Shown here piece by piece: positions 35,387 to 45,451 of a DNA stretch of 64,000 nt. Made by a program: the position numbers and the translations under genes. The notes below the pieces were generated by a model. It saw only the letters and a program-made list of their open reading frames with translations, did not search any database and was not told where the DNA came from. Each line of letters begins with the position of its first letter. Position 1 is the stretch's first letter. This stretch comes from Leptolyngbyaceae cyanobacterium (GTDB lineage Bacteria > Cyanobacteriota > Cyanobacteriia > Cyanobacteriales > Aerosakkonemataceae). Location of the stretch: assembly GCA_036703985.1 (NCBI GenBank), contig DATNQN010000057.1, positions 124,001 through 188,000 on the forward strand, written 5' to 3'.

Positions 35387-36547
35387 TTATTTATTATTAG
35401 ATACTTCACTAAAAATTTGAGTAATTTTTCTGCAATTAAAAATTGCGTCAAATCTTTCTTTGGCTAATTCTTTTCCTTTCATTCCCATCGATAGCCTTAA
35501 ATTAGGATCGTTTATTAGGTTGAAAATAGCTTTTTTTAAAGCTTCCCGATCGCCTGGTTCGATTGCAAAGCCGTTTAAGCCATCTTTAACTAATTCTGGC
35601 ACGGCCATAACTTTAGTCCCTATACAAGGTAATCCGGCTGCCATTGCTTCAATAAATACCATACCATAAACATCCTCATGTGTAGGCATTATAAATATAT
35701 CTGCTGCTTTATAAAGTTGGAGCATTTCAAGCGAGAGTGGAAAAACGCCTTTGTGAATCCGAAGATTAGACATACTAGGCAAGTTTAGAGAAGCATTACT
35801 AACAATATCTAGTTCGCAGACATGAGTAAAATATTTCTGAAACACTGCTATTAAGTCTTCTCCACCCTTTCTCTGAAAATCATTACCTACAAATAGTAAC
35901 TTAATCTTTTTGGGATTAAAATCTTTTTTTTTATTATCTTCATTAAATAAGTTTAAAGGCACACCATAATGAATATTAGTAACTTTATTGGGTGAAATTC
36001 TATAGTCATTTATTACCGAAGATAGAGACCTTTCAGAACAAGCGATAATATGGGATGCTTTTTGAAAGCATTTTTTTTCCATATTTATAATTGGTTTATA
36101 AGTAATGTTCGCTGGAAATCCCCGTTCTTTTGCTAATAAAGCAGAAGTATAGTCAATAGAAATCACGGTGGGATAATTTTTAAATATCGATCCGACTAAG
36201 TAAGCAATTGATTGAGTATGAATGTGAATAACATCTGGCTGATAATTTTTCAAAGCTTTCTCTAGACAGCGACGACCGAAGAAGGAATCAGCTAACTCAG
36301 TACGCCATCTGGAAAAATCATAATCTTTTTTACCTAAACCGGGTAAGCGTTTACTCAACAGCCAGTATACTAAGCGTCCCAAAAAATCTTCTTTAAAATA
36401 ATCAGTTAAATGTAATGAATTAAATTCAACTTCTGGAATATGTTCTCTAAATGTTCTTTCTAATATATTTTGATAAGTAGCGTGTCCTAGAATATAATGA
36501 TTCAGGCTCAACACTTTTATATTTTTTTTATTCGTTAATTCAGACAT
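35387..36547 (-). CDS. GT4 family glycosyltransferase
   Basis: 386-residue GT-B enzyme with LLFVGNDFQRKGGEDLIAVF and the E-x7-E motif HEDVYGMVFIEAMAAGLPC in the donor domain. The N-terminal acceptor half is less conserved (KVLSLNHYILGHATYQNILE). Its start overlaps the end of the upstream CHASE2 cyclase gene by 8 bases, so the cyclase and the polysaccharide genes are probably one transcription unit. Confidence 0.9.
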   Translation of the reverse strand: MSELTNKKNIKVLSLNHYILGHATYQNILERTFREHIPEVEFNSLHLTDYFKEDFLGRLVYWLLSKRLPGLGKKDYDFSRWRTELADSFFGRRCLEKALKNYQPDVIHIHTQSIAYLVGSIFKNYPTVISIDYTSALLAKERGFPANITYKPIINMEKKCFQKASHIIACSERSLSSVINDYRISPNKVTNIHYGVPLNLFNEDNKKKDFNPKKIKLLFVGNDFQRKGGEDLIAVFQKYFTHVCELDIVSNASLNLPSMSNLRIHKGVFPLSLEMLQLYKAADIFIMPTHEDVYGMVFIEAMAAGLPCIGTKVMAVPELVKDGLNGFAIEPGDREALKKAIFNLINDPNLRLSMGMKGKELAKERFDAIFNCRKITQIFSEVSNNK

Positions 36548-38762
36548 TTTTGTAACAAATATGATTAATTTCTGCTGCTATATCCGGGGCAATATTAGTA
36601 AAAACAACGTAATATTTTGCATCTTCATTTTTAATTTTTCTTAAGACTTTGCCATAAATACTTCCACTGGTGGCTGTTTTTTCTGTCCCAATCAATAAAT
36701 TTATCTTAATATTATCCTCTCGTGGCTTTAGAATATTATCCGATCGTAACTCTGCCCCTTTCATTGATAGCTTGACTATGCTACCTTGGCAAGTATTTGC
36801 ATCAAGATGCTTACCTTGAAAAACACAATATTCTATAGGTAATTCTTCTTTTAATTCAATAAGTAAATTTTCTTGCTTGGGTAATCTGAGATTGTATTTG
36901 CCACCGATTCCCCCTAATTCATAGATGGAAATAGGTTCGTTAAATCCTTTGGGCTGTGCTGGGAAATCACCATCTATTTGGAGGATATCACCTACATCTT
37001 TGAGGGTTCCTTCAGAAATCAAAATTTCCCCACCTAGAGTATAAGACTCTATCCGGGCTGTCAAGTTAACGTGGCTACCAACAACGCCATATTTAGCACG
37101 TTTGGTCGAGCCAATATTTCCAACTACTACTTCTCCTGTATTGATCCCGATTCCCATTTCTATTCTCGGTAAACCCAGTCTCTCATTTTTTTGATTGACG
37201 CTATCCATAGCTAGCTGCATAGCTAAAGCGCAAGCAACTGCTCTTTCAGCATCATCTTCTCTTTGAGTTGGAGCGCCAAATAACACTAAAATTGCATCAC
37301 CAATGAATTCATCGATGGTTCCTTGGTATTTCACGATTTCATCAGCCATTGCTTCCAAATAGATATTTAACATGGAAACAACTGTTTCTGGTGGTAAGCG
37401 TTCCGATACGGCGGAAAAACCTCTTAAGTCTGACATTAAAATAGTGACTTTTCGCCTTTCACCGCCTAACTTTAACCCTTCTGGGGATTCAAGTAAACTA
37501 GCTACTACTTCATCAGTGAGATAGCGACTGAAGGTTTGACGGATATCACCAGCTGTACGGGCAATATAACTGGTAATCGCGATCGCAGATCCGGCTAAAG
37601 CTAAGACTGGTGGAACTACGGGTATCCACCAACCTTTTAAAAAAGCCATATGGCCTGCTATTAAGATACTTCCTGCGATCGAAAAGATAATAGCGAAGAT
37701 TCGCAGGGAAAATTTAGCCATCCCTCCTTTGTAGCGCCACTGCCAAGTGACGATCGCACCAATTGTGGAGGCCGCAAAAATCCACAGCCATTCTAACCAC
37801 TCAGGCCAAGTTCGGATCAAAGGGCGACCGTCTAATACTGCACTCAAGATCGCGCTGGTTAAGTTAGCATGAACCTCTACGCCGGAAGTTCGCTTGGGAA
37901 TGCCAATGATACTGCTACTGTAAGGCGTGTATAAAAGATCGTTTAGGCTATCAGCAACCGAACCGATCAACACGATGCGATCGCGCATCAAATCGGATGG
38001 TATCCGATTTTCCAACACATCCATGACGGATACGTTTTGAAAACTAGCGGCTGGCCCCCGAAAATTTAATAATATTTGATAGCCTCTAGCATCTGTCCGG
38101 ACATAACCGCCATCATTTGAACCAAAGGGAACAAATTCTACTTCTCCCAATTGCAAATTATCGGGATTTTTCTTAGCTGGTTGAGGAAAAATACCTTCTT
38201 TTTCCAGATACATGAATGCTAATTTTAGCCCCAGACTTTCTACAGTAAATACATACAGAAAATGCCGTCGGATTTTGCTATCTGTATCTAATGGCAAATC
38301 GTTGGCGCTGACTAAACCTTTTGCTTGTAATTCTGGTGGTGGTTTTACTGCTGGCCCGCTAGCACCTCCCACAACTTTTTTGATGCCAACTAAATTAGGT
38401 GTAGACCGATACACTTGAAGTAATTCTTGATATCCTGGCTCTACAGGTAAGTCCCGATAAATATCTAAGCCGATCGCTCTGGGCTTTTGTTGTTTAATTT
38501 TATTCAGTAATTTAGCCAGAACTGCATCTTGAATCGGCCACTGTTTTAATGCTTGCAAGTCTGCTTCGCTAATTCCCACAATTACGATTCGAGAGTCAGC
38601 AGGCTCTTGGGGACGGAAACGAAATAATTGATCGTAAGCTGACCATTCTAGTGACTGCAAAATTCCGGCAAAGCGTAAAGCAATCACTATTCCAGCCACG
38701 CTGGGGGCTGTAATTAATACGCCCCGCCATTCCCAAATTTGCCGCTTCAGCTTTGACCACAT
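36540..38762 (-). CDS. CHASE2 nucleotide cyclase, probably guanylyl-type
   Basis: 740 residues: one N-terminal helix, an extracytoplasmic CHASE2 domain (about 40-320), three helices (about 325-405), a class III cyclase domain (about 425-610) and a C-terminal region (about 645-735) that resembles a degenerate PilZ-like beta-barrel (SIVKLSMKGAELRS). Catalytic metal Asp residues are in LMSDLRGFSAV and FIGDAILVLFG. The base-selecting positions are Glu (TIDEFIGD, where adenylyl cyclases have Lys) and Gly (AKYGVVGSHVN, where they have Asp or Thr). From memory, this Glu/Gly pair resembles the cyanobacterial guanylyl cyclase Cya2. It lies at the upstream end of the polysaccharide run. Confidence 0.85.
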   Translation of the reverse strand: MWSKLKRQIWEWRGVLITAPSVAGIVIALRFAGILQSLEWSAYDQLFRFRPQEPADSRIVIVGISEADLQALKQWPIQDAVLAKLLNKIKQQKPRAIGLDIYRDLPVEPGYQELLQVYRSTPNLVGIKKVVGGASGPAVKPPPELQAKGLVSANDLPLDTDSKIRRHFLYVFTVESLGLKLAFMYLEKEGIFPQPAKKNPDNLQLGEVEFVPFGSNDGGYVRTDARGYQILLNFRGPAASFQNVSVMDVLENRIPSDLMRDRIVLIGSVADSLNDLLYTPYSSSIIGIPKRTSGVEVHANLTSAILSAVLDGRPLIRTWPEWLEWLWIFAASTIGAIVTWQWRYKGGMAKFSLRIFAIIFSIAGSILIAGHMAFLKGWWIPVVPPVLALAGSAIAITSYIARTAGDIRQTFSRYLTDEVVASLLESPEGLKLGGERRKVTILMSDLRGFSAVSERLPPETVVSMLNIYLEAMADEIVKYQGTIDEFIGDAILVLFGAPTQREDDAERAVACALAMQLAMDSVNQKNERLGLPRIEMGIGINTGEVVVGNIGSTKRAKYGVVGSHVNLTARIESYTLGGEILISEGTLKDVGDILQIDGDFPAQPKGFNEPISIYELGGIGGKYNLRLPKQENLLIELKEELPIEYCVFQGKHLDANTCQGSIVKLSMKGAELRSDNILKPREDNIKINLLIGTEKTATSGSIYGKVLRKIKNEDAKYYVVFTNIAPDIAAEINHICYKNV

Positions 38763-38818
38763 AAAACTTCATCAGGCTGGTAATTGGTAGTGCTCGATCG
38801 CAAATGGTAATTACTTAA

Positions 38819-39616
38819 TTACTTGCTTGCCGTGCAGCAGTCAACTAGGGGTTTGTCAACTAACTCATCTAATCCCGCCGACTTCAAGAGTTTTTCCCAC
38901 TTAACTGTTAAGGTTCGATCGTTTGGATTTGTACGAATTAACTCCGCTAAAGAGGAAAGTGAGTCTTGCCAAATACCTGCTTCTGCATATACGGCTGGAC
39001 GATCGTTTGGTGCTACGCTCTCTAGCTTTTGCGCTAAATCATTTGCTTCCACTCGCTCGATCCATCCTTCTACAATAGCATCCCCGCTTCTGTCTCCAGA
39101 GTCGTTGGCAGTTGTATCGCGGCAAACCATTCGGAAAAACCAATGATAAGTTTCCCCCACTTTTAATGGCGGTAAGTTGCTGTTTTGTAAATTAACGCTA
39201 ACTACACCTGTTGCGATCGGAACAGTAAAGGTTCTTTTTTGCCAAGTTGACTCGTCTTTGCCATAACGCACCTCCAATTCCAAAGCTTTTGCCGTAGATT
39301 TAGGTATATACCAATACAACGTTGGGTAATCTTGGGTAGTGAATGCCAAGTTATTGGCAGGCATCAAGGACTTGAGAAGTTCGGCATTGTCTAAACAAAT
39401 ACCTCGCGATGCACCTCCCAAGGTTGAAGTAGGGGCGTCCCGGTTAGGGGGTACGTAGGTTTGACTGATTTGCCAACCGTTGGGGTATTTTTCGGCAAAG
39501 GTTGCCTGTCGATCTCCCGCTTGTACTTTTGTTGGCAAGTTTGCGATCGCAAGGATACTTAAACTGAGAGTTGCGGTCAGAGTAGTAAGGGTAAACGGTA
39601 ATTTAATCCAATCCAT
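38819..39616 (-). CDS. DUF928 family secreted protein
   Basis: 265 residues with an N-terminal signal peptide (LTATLSLSILAIANLPTKVQA, cleavage likely after AQA-type VQA) and a DUF928 domain (TLGGASRGICLDNAELLKSL, LYWYIPKSTAKALELEVRYG, GETYHWFFRMVC). DUF928 genes often neighbour CHASE2 proteins in cyanobacteria. The function of the domain is not known. It is on the same strand as, and 56 bases upstream of, the CHASE2 cyclase, so a shared operon with a periplasmic partner is likely. Confidence 0.85.
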   Translation of the reverse strand: MDWIKLPFTLTTLTATLSLSILAIANLPTKVQAGDRQATFAEKYPNGWQISQTYVPPNRDAPTSTLGGASRGICLDNAELLKSLMPANNLAFTTQDYPTLYWYIPKSTAKALELEVRYGKDESTWQKRTFTVPIATGVVSVNLQNSNLPPLKVGETYHWFFRMVCRDTTANDSGDRSGDAIVEGWIERVEANDLAQKLESVAPNDRPAVYAEAGIWQDSLSSLAELIRTNPNDRTLTVKWEKLLKSAGLDELVDKPLVDCCTASK

Positions 39617-40219
39617 AGTACGTAAAATTGCATCTTGAGCAATTGACTATTAACGGTGGTAAGTTGTTTCGCCCAAAGCGATCGATGAATGTATTCTTTC
39701 TCAGGCAGCTGATTTAGGGATGTAACGATGGTAAAACAAAGAGTACTTCTGTAATAATGATTTAACCAATCAAGTACAACTACTGAAATAAGCTATCATT
39801 TTTCGGATTTCTCAGTTAACTTATTTATTTTTTTGACTTTCAGTATTATATTATACTTTTAATTGGATTTCCAGTTTGAGGTTACCCCTGGCAACCATAT
39901 AAAATTTTAGTTAGTAGCAATTTATTCAATACTTTTAATTAGTGAAAATTTTTATCTTAAATTTATCAGGAATATTACTGATACTATCTAAACCTTAAAT
40001 TTTTAGTAAATTTTACTCAAAAATCAACCTAAATATATAATATTAAAATATGCTTATTTACAGAAAAATTTCTTTACTATATTTTCCGTTAAGCAGAGCG
40101 AATAGTTAATAATTTGCGAAAGATCGAAACATTTTTACGAAAAAATCAAAGAAAAATTAAGCGATTATTTATGGTATTCTAATAAATTGAAATAAAATGC
40201 CCCAGAGGGAAAATATTTT
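39617..40219. other. AT-rich spacer without recognised features
   Basis: This divergent gap between the DUF928 gene and the alpha/beta hydrolase gene has no convincing ORF or clear hairpin. Very low GC and many TTTTA tracts suggest promoters in both directions. AGAGGG near 40204-40209 serves as ribosome binding site for the gene at 40220. Confidence 0.6.
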
Positions 40220-41116
40220 ATGGTTGCTAACTTTTTACCTAAATTAGCTGCCCAATTAACAGAAAAAACTTCAATTGAACTGGCTCAAAAAATTGAGTTT
40301 TATGAGATTGTCACTCCTTTAAGCGAACAGACAATTTCTACTAGTTACCTTCGTCAGGGCGAGGGCAAAACACCAATTTTATTATTGCACGGTTTTGATA
40401 GCTCGGTATTCGAGTTCCGTAGGTTGTTGCCGCTGCTGGCAGATGAAAGTGAAACTTGGGCGATCGATCTGTTGGGTTTTGGCTTTACCGAAAGAATACC
40501 CGCCCTGAAAATCAGCCCAAATGCGATCGCCACCCATCTGTACTATTTTTGGAAAACCGCGATCGGGCAACCCGTAATCCTAGTAGGCGCTTCGATGGGA
40601 GGCGCAGCAGCAATTGATTTTACCCTCACTTACCCGCAGGCAGTAAAAAAGTTAGTATTAATTGACAGCGCGGGAATGACCCAAGGGCCAGCCATTGGTA
40701 AATATTTGTTTCCGCCTTTAGGTTACCTAGCTACTTCATTTTTGCGAAATCCAAAAGTCCGGCAAAAAATTAGCATTAACGCTTACTTCGATGAAAAATT
40801 TGCCTCTTTAGATGCTCAAATTTGTGCTGCATTACATTTACAAATGCCTCGTTGGAACGAAGCATTAATTGCTTTTACTAAAAGTGGTGGTTATCAGGTA
40901 TTTGGCGATCGACTTTCCCAAATCAAGCAGCCAACCTTAATTTTATGGGGAGACAAAGACAAAATATTGGGTACGGTTGATGCAGAAAAATTTGCCAAAG
41001 CAATTCCTCACTCTCAACTAATTTGGATTGAAAAATGTGGTCATGTTCCACATCTAGAAAAACCGCAAATCACTGCCCAACACATTTTAGACTTTTGCGG
41101 TGAAATAGAAGAATAA
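40220..41116 (+). CDS. Alpha/beta-fold hydrolase
   Basis: 298-residue soluble hydrolase with the classic triad: Ser in VGASMGGAAAIDF, Asp in LILWGDKDKILG, His in EKCGHVPHLEKP, and the oxyanion motif ILLLHGFDSS. This matches the general alpha/beta hydrolase 1 family. The substrate cannot be read from the sequence. It is preceded by AGAGGG and is likely monocistronic. Confidence 0.88.
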   Translation: MVANFLPKLAAQLTEKTSIELAQKIEFYEIVTPLSEQTISTSYLRQGEGKTPILLLHGFDSSVFEFRRLLPLLADESETWAIDLLGFGFTERIPALKISPNAIATHLYYFWKTAIGQPVILVGASMGGAAAIDFTLTYPQAVKKLVLIDSAGMTQGPAIGKYLFPPLGYLATSFLRNPKVRQKISINAYFDEKFASLDAQICAALHLQMPRWNEALIAFTKSGGYQVFGDRLSQIKQPTLILWGDKDKILGTVDAEKFAKAIPHSQLIWIEKCGHVPHLEKPQITAQHILDFCGEIEE

Positions 41117-41331
41117 TCAGACAAACGCGGAGACACTCCTGGCGCAGACGAAAGAAAAAAGAGGTACTTATGTTTATCAAAGCAACTTAGAATCACTATT
41201 TACTTCCGAGTAATTACGGAGGAGGCGATAATAAAATCAGCAAAAATGGGTAATTTGGATTGTAGAAGGGCGAGTCTTTCTCGGAAAGTACTTAAGTCCC
41301 GAACGTTCCATCCAATGAAAAGGTATCCATT

Positions 41332-42057
41332 ATGAGTACTGTTCTAGTTGTAGAAGACTCTTACAGCCAACGGGAGTGCATATCACATCAACTAAGATGG
41401 AGTGGACTAAATGCGATCGAAGCGAGTGATGGAGTCGAAGCACTAGAACAAATTCAGCGCAATAGCCCTGACTTAGTATTACTCGATATCGTGATGCCTA
41501 GAATCGATGGTTACCACGTTTGTCATCTGCTGAAAACCAATCCGGATACTAAAAACATACCAGTAGTATTTTTAACTTGCAAACCACCACATCTTGCACT
41601 TGAATGGGGTATCAAATACGCAGAAGCTTACATCGGTAAGCCTTGGCATCCTAAAGAATTACTTGCCACTATCAAACGAGTATTAGAAAATGCCAAAAAT
41701 TTCTCCCATCAATCTACTTCCGATGCTTGGACAGAGTATGGGATTTTAAATCTCAACTTAATTAAATTATATGAATGTCGTGCTGATGTGTGGACGAAAT
41801 ATGGTTTACAAGTTACCAAATTTTATGAATATGCTTTAGCTGCTTTTGAACAAGCGCTAATCGTCGATCCTCATCACTATCAAGCAGCTAAATATCGAAA
41901 TAATTTACAAAAGCAGTGGGCTACTTTGTTAGAAAAGTTAGCTCAAACTAAAGCTTGTCAAGTATGTAAATATTATCATGGTAGAGATGGTATAAATTGC
42001 GCGTTGTATCCTTTTGGCCCCAAACAAGAACATTGTCGTGATTGGGAATTTAATTAA
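41332..42057 (+). CDS. Response regulator with C-terminal Cys-rich tail
   Basis: 241 residues. Residues about 1-120 are a CheY receiver domain: acidic pair in VVEDSYSQ, phospho-acceptor Asp in LVLLDIVMP, Thr in FLTCKPPH and Lys in YIGKPWHPKE. The middle (about 150-200) is a TPR-like helical region (YEYALAAFEQALIVDPHHYQ). The end CQVCKYYHGRDGINCALYPF, then HCRDWEF, has four cysteines spaced as in a small metal site. I recognise no DNA-binding domain. The domain order is unusual but found in cyanobacteria. It converges on the next gene. Confidence 0.85.
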   Translation: MSTVLVVEDSYSQRECISHQLRWSGLNAIEASDGVEALEQIQRNSPDLVLLDIVMPRIDGYHVCHLLKTNPDTKNIPVVFLTCKPPHLALEWGIKYAEAYIGKPWHPKELLATIKRVLENAKNFSHQSTSDAWTEYGILNLNLIKLYECRADVWTKYGLQVTKFYEYALAAFEQALIVDPHHYQAAKYRNNLQKQWATLLEKLAQTKACQVCKYYHGRDGINCALYPFGPKQEHCRDWEFN

Positions 42058-42059
42058 AT

Positions 42060-42809
42060 TTAATTTGTCTCAAATTGCCGCCATTCTAATATGTTGACTG
42101 GCACTTTAAACCAGGGATTATTTGGCTCTGGTATTTTTACTTTAATTACTTTTAAATAACTCGGATCTGCTTCGATCCACGTTTTATTTCCGATGTAAGC
42201 TAAGGTGTGAATGCCATCCAATGTTACGGCGATATCACCTTTTTGGATTTGGGAATGATCCAGTTGGTTAATACTGTCTGTTTTAAATAAAAATTTGGTT
42301 AGCTTTCTGTACTCTTTCCCTAACGCTTCAGCAGAAGCATCGTACCACCACAAAGAAAAACTTTCTCTGATTAATTTAGGATTAAAAGATATTAATCCTT
42401 GTTTTAAATTAGCATTCACTAAAGCTCGCCGGACTAAACCGGAGCAGTCAATCCCAAATTTGTTTTCGCCACCCCAAACATAAGGTGAACCTTCATAGTA
42501 ATTGAGTTCGTTTACATAAGCTTCTCTCAAAACATTCCCGCTTACTTGGTAACCGGGTAAGACAACGATCGCGCTAATAATTAAAGCTAAAAAAAGACCG
42601 AAAAATCGGGCAAATTTTTGCTGCCAAAATAAAATTATAGCACCCAGCCAAAGAAACGCGGTCAAGATGACAATTGCTAATCGAAAAATGCCATAACTTA
42701 TCGGGTAGCAAAGCAAAACTATCCAGAAAAAGCAAGCCCAACACCAAATGGCAAATAAGTAACGCCTTTTGAATTTTATTAATGGCATTCTTTTCTTTAA
42801 GGATTGCAT
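42060..42809 (-). CDS. Membrane-anchored NlpC/P60-like peptidase
   Basis: 249 residues. Three hydrophobic helices occupy about residues 16-85. The C-terminal domain has the catalytic Cys in GENKFGIDCSGLVRRALVNA and the His in TLDGIHTLAYIG, with a polar third residue near WIEADPSY. That matches the NlpC/P60 fold used for peptidoglycan or other amide bonds. The membrane helices in front are unusual. It is convergent with the response regulator gene, two bases apart. Confidence 0.78.
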   Translation of the reverse strand: MQSLKKRMPLIKFKRRYLFAIWCWACFFWIVLLCYPISYGIFRLAIVILTAFLWLGAIILFWQQKFARFFGLFLALIISAIVVLPGYQVSGNVLREAYVNELNYYEGSPYVWGGENKFGIDCSGLVRRALVNANLKQGLISFNPKLIRESFSLWWYDASAEALGKEYRKLTKFLFKTDSINQLDHSQIQKGDIAVTLDGIHTLAYIGNKTWIEADPSYLKVIKVKIPEPNNPWFKVPVNILEWRQFETN

Positions 42810-42881
42810 TCAATTTATTTTATTGAATTCGCTAGTACTGAGCGACTTTTGATATAGCTTTTCCTGATTGTTAGGTAATCC

Positions 42882-43310
42882 TTAACACTTGATATTTTCG
42901 CACATCTTTTGCTCTAGTCGATCTAACAGACTGTTGATGTCCTTGCCAACTTTCTCGAAACAATCAGGGGGTGGGGGTTCTGGTTCAAACTGAACGAGTT
43001 TAATTTGACCGTTTCCTATACCGATAATGAGAACTTCTTGTTTGGGATTATGAGCATCCAAAATTCCCAAAATTTCTTGCAGTTGATTATCAACTTTGCT
43101 GTTTAGCGCTTCGATAGCGTGTCTCGGGCAATATACGAAATGAGGTTGCGGTTCCAAATCGATTCCCAGAGTCTCGTTGGTTTCTCCTCTTTCTTGAAGT
43201 AATCCCCAAGCTAAAGCAGCTAACTCTTGCTGGTTTTCTTTCACGAATTCATTCAACTGACGACGCCAGTTATTTTCACCCCGATCGGGCTGGACAGTCT
43301 CAAACATCAT
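42882..43310 (-). CDS. Hypothetical soluble protein
   Basis: 142 residues from ATG at 43310. A TTG at 43367 would extend it by 19 residues and overlap the upstream ABC gene. The N-terminus MMFETVQPDRGENNWRRQLN is the more natural start. It contains two conserved-looking strands (EVLIIGIGNGQIKLVQFEPE) and a C-terminal helix (GKDINSLLDRLEQKM). I do not recognise a family. It lies 29 bases after the ABC exporter gene on the same strand, which suggests co-expression. Confidence 0.6.
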   Translation of the reverse strand: MMFETVQPDRGENNWRRQLNEFVKENQQELAALAWGLLQERGETNETLGIDLEPQPHFVYCPRHAIEALNSKVDNQLQEILGILDAHNPKQEVLIIGIGNGQIKLVQFEPEPPPPDCFEKVGKDINSLLDRLEQKMCENIKC

Positions 43311-43339
43311 ATCTGGTCTAGATTCTATCGTTGCCAATA

Positions 43340-45172
43340 CTATTTCAAACCGGATTGCACTCGCCAAAGGCTGGCATAAATGCCTTGTTTATCGAGTAGT
43401 TCTTCATGATTTCCCGACTCAACTAATTTCCCATATTCCATCACGTAAATACAATCTGCATTTCGGACAGTGGAAAGGCGATGAGCGATCGCGATCGTAG
43501 TGCGATTTACGGTTATCTTTTCTAGGGATCTCTGAATAGCTGCTTCTGTTTCGTTATCCACTGCTGAAGTTGCCTCATCTAGGATGAGAATCGGTGGATT
43601 TTTCAAAACAGCCCGCGCGATCGCAATTCTTTGTCTTTGCCCACCAGATAACTTTTGTCCTCGCTCACCTACGATCGTTTCATAACCTTGCGGCAGTTCC
43701 ATGATAAAGTCATGAGCTTCCGCTATCTTAGCAGCTTCTATCACATCTGTGATGGTCGCTTCAAAAGTACCGTAAACGATATTTTCTGCCACGCTGCCAT
43801 GAAATAAGAATACATCCTGACTGACCAAACCGATACACGATCGCAAATCTTTTAACTTGAGATCGCGCAACTCTATTCCATCAAGAGTAATCGTGCCTGC
43901 TTGCACTTCATATAGCCGTAAAAGTAATTTTACCAACGTACTCTTCCCAGATCCAGTGGAACCGACGATCGCGATCGTTTTTCCAGCTGGAATATGCAGG
44001 GAAAGATTTTCAATTACTGGCTGCCGACCGTTGTAGGCAAAAGTAACGTTTCGCAATACCAATTCACCCCGTACCGAACTCACAGGTAACGCCACATCCC
44101 CAGTATGAATTGCGATCGGCGTATCCAACAAATTCATAACCCGATTGGTAGATGCCATTGCTCGTTGATACTGGTCAAAAGTTTCACCCAATCTCGTCAA
44201 AGGCCAAAGCAATCGTTGAATTAAAAATACTAATACGCTATAAGTACCGACAGACATTTTACCCGCCACTGCTGCCACACCCCCATACAGCAGCAAAGCA
44301 GTGAATCCTGCCAAAATAATCATCCGAATTAAAGGCACGAAAGCCGCCGAAAGCGCAATAGCGCGGCGATTGCTTTGGCGATAAGCATCGCTATCTATTG
44401 CCAGACGCCTTGACTCGTATTCCTCCGCCGTAAAGCTTTTAATTGTCATAATTCCTGACAAATTGTTCGCCAGCCGACTATTGAGAAAACCCACCTTTTC
44501 CCTTACTTCTGCATAACGAGGTGCCAGCAAACGCTGATAAAATACCGAACCCCAAATAATAAAAGGCATCGGCAGCATTGCCATCCAAGCAACGCTGGGA
44601 GCCAGAATAAAAAAAGCGCCGCCAATAATTAGCACCGTCGTAGCAACTTGAATTAAATCATTAGCTCCCACATCCAGAAAACGCTCTAGTTGGTTGATAT
44701 CATCGCTCAAAACAGACATCAACCCACCCGTACTGCGTTCTTCAAAATAAGCTAATTCCAGTTCTTGAATATGGTTATAAGCATCAAGACGTAAATCGTG
44801 CTGAATTTTTTGCGCCAAATTCCGCCATAATCGAGCATAAGCGTACTCAAAAGCCGATTCCAAAATCCAAATAATTACCGTCAGAATAGAAAGAATCAAA
44901 AATTGCCCAAAAACATCTTCCACTCCCCACCGTGCAATTATCGAATCCTTTTGATTGACTACCACATCAACCGCAATCCCAATCAAGGCAGGTGGTGCCA
45001 AGTCGAAAATTTTATTCAGAATTGAGTAAGTAGTTGCCAGCCACATCTGCTGGCGATAATCTTTCCCGTACTCAATCAACCGTTTGAGGGGATGGGGGTG
45101 TTGCTGATGGGGACGCTTTTGGAAAAACTTAGACAAAATCTTACCCACTTGGGAAATAAATATACTTTGCAC
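43340..45172 (-). CDS. ABC exporter, fused permease and ATPase
   Basis: 610 residues: a six-helix exporter transmembrane domain (about 40-330) followed by an ATPase domain with Walker [13 protein letters not shown]-loop in [11 protein letters not shown], signature [15 protein letters not shown], Walker [12 protein letters not shown] and the H-loop [14 protein letters not shown]. Class B/C MsbA-like exporters of this type carry lipids, peptides or drugs. The substrate is unknown. It forms a homodimer in the inner membrane. It is not adjacent to the polysaccharide genes, so no glycan export role is inferred. Confidence 0.93.
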   Translation of the reverse strand: MQSIFISQVGKILSKFFQKRPHQQHPHPLKRLIEYGKDYRQQMWLATTYSILNKIFDLAPPALIGIAVDVVVNQKDSIIARWGVEDVFGQFLILSILTVIIWILESAFEYAYARLWRNLAQKIQHDLRLDAYNHIQELELAYFEERSTGGLMSVLSDDINQLERFLDVGANDLIQVATTVLIIGGAFFILAPSVAWMAMLPMPFIIWGSVFYQRLLAPRYAEVREKVGFLNSRLANNLSGIMTIKSFTAEEYESRRLAIDSDAYRQSNRRAIALSAAFVPLIRMIILAGFTALLLYGGVAAVAGKMSVGTYSVLVFLIQRLLWPLTRLGETFDQYQRAMASTNRVMNLLDTPIAIHTGDVALPVSSVRGELVLRNVTFAYNGRQPVIENLSLHIPAGKTIAIVGSTGSGKSTLVKLLLRLYEVQAGTITLDGIELRDLKLKDLRSCIGLVSQDVFLFHGSVAENIVYGTFEATITDVIEAAKIAEAHDFIMELPQGYETIVGERGQKLSGGQRQRIAIARAVLKNPPILILDEATSAVDNETEAAIQRSLEKITVNRTTIAIAHRLSTVRNADCIYVMEYGKLVESGNHEELLDKQGIYASLWRVQSGLK

Positions 45173-45451
45173 GGGTACAAACTGTTCTTTCGAGAAGGAG
45201 GGGCTAGGAACTAGGGGCTAGGGAAGAAATCACAGAGAATACAGAACAGTAAACAGAGAATATTAAGAATTTAACTTCTTAATCCTTTACATTTCATCCC
45301 CATGTCCAAATCATTTAAAAACCTCTATCTCTGAGCGTGAACAGTATAACGATCTTTTTTTATGCTATTTGAGTCACAGATCTATTAAATTACGGCATTA
45401 GAAAATCAATCCATATCTTTAGATAGAGCCTGATTCATATTGGCAAAACTT

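Noticed and set aside
38823-39146. 107-codon plus-strand ORF antisense to the DUF928 gene
   Set aside because: Shadow of a well-supported secreted protein gene.
43311-43367. TTG-start extension of the hypothetical gene at 42882
   Set aside because: It would overlap the ABC exporter gene and adds residues without conservation signs. The double ATG at 43310 is preferred.
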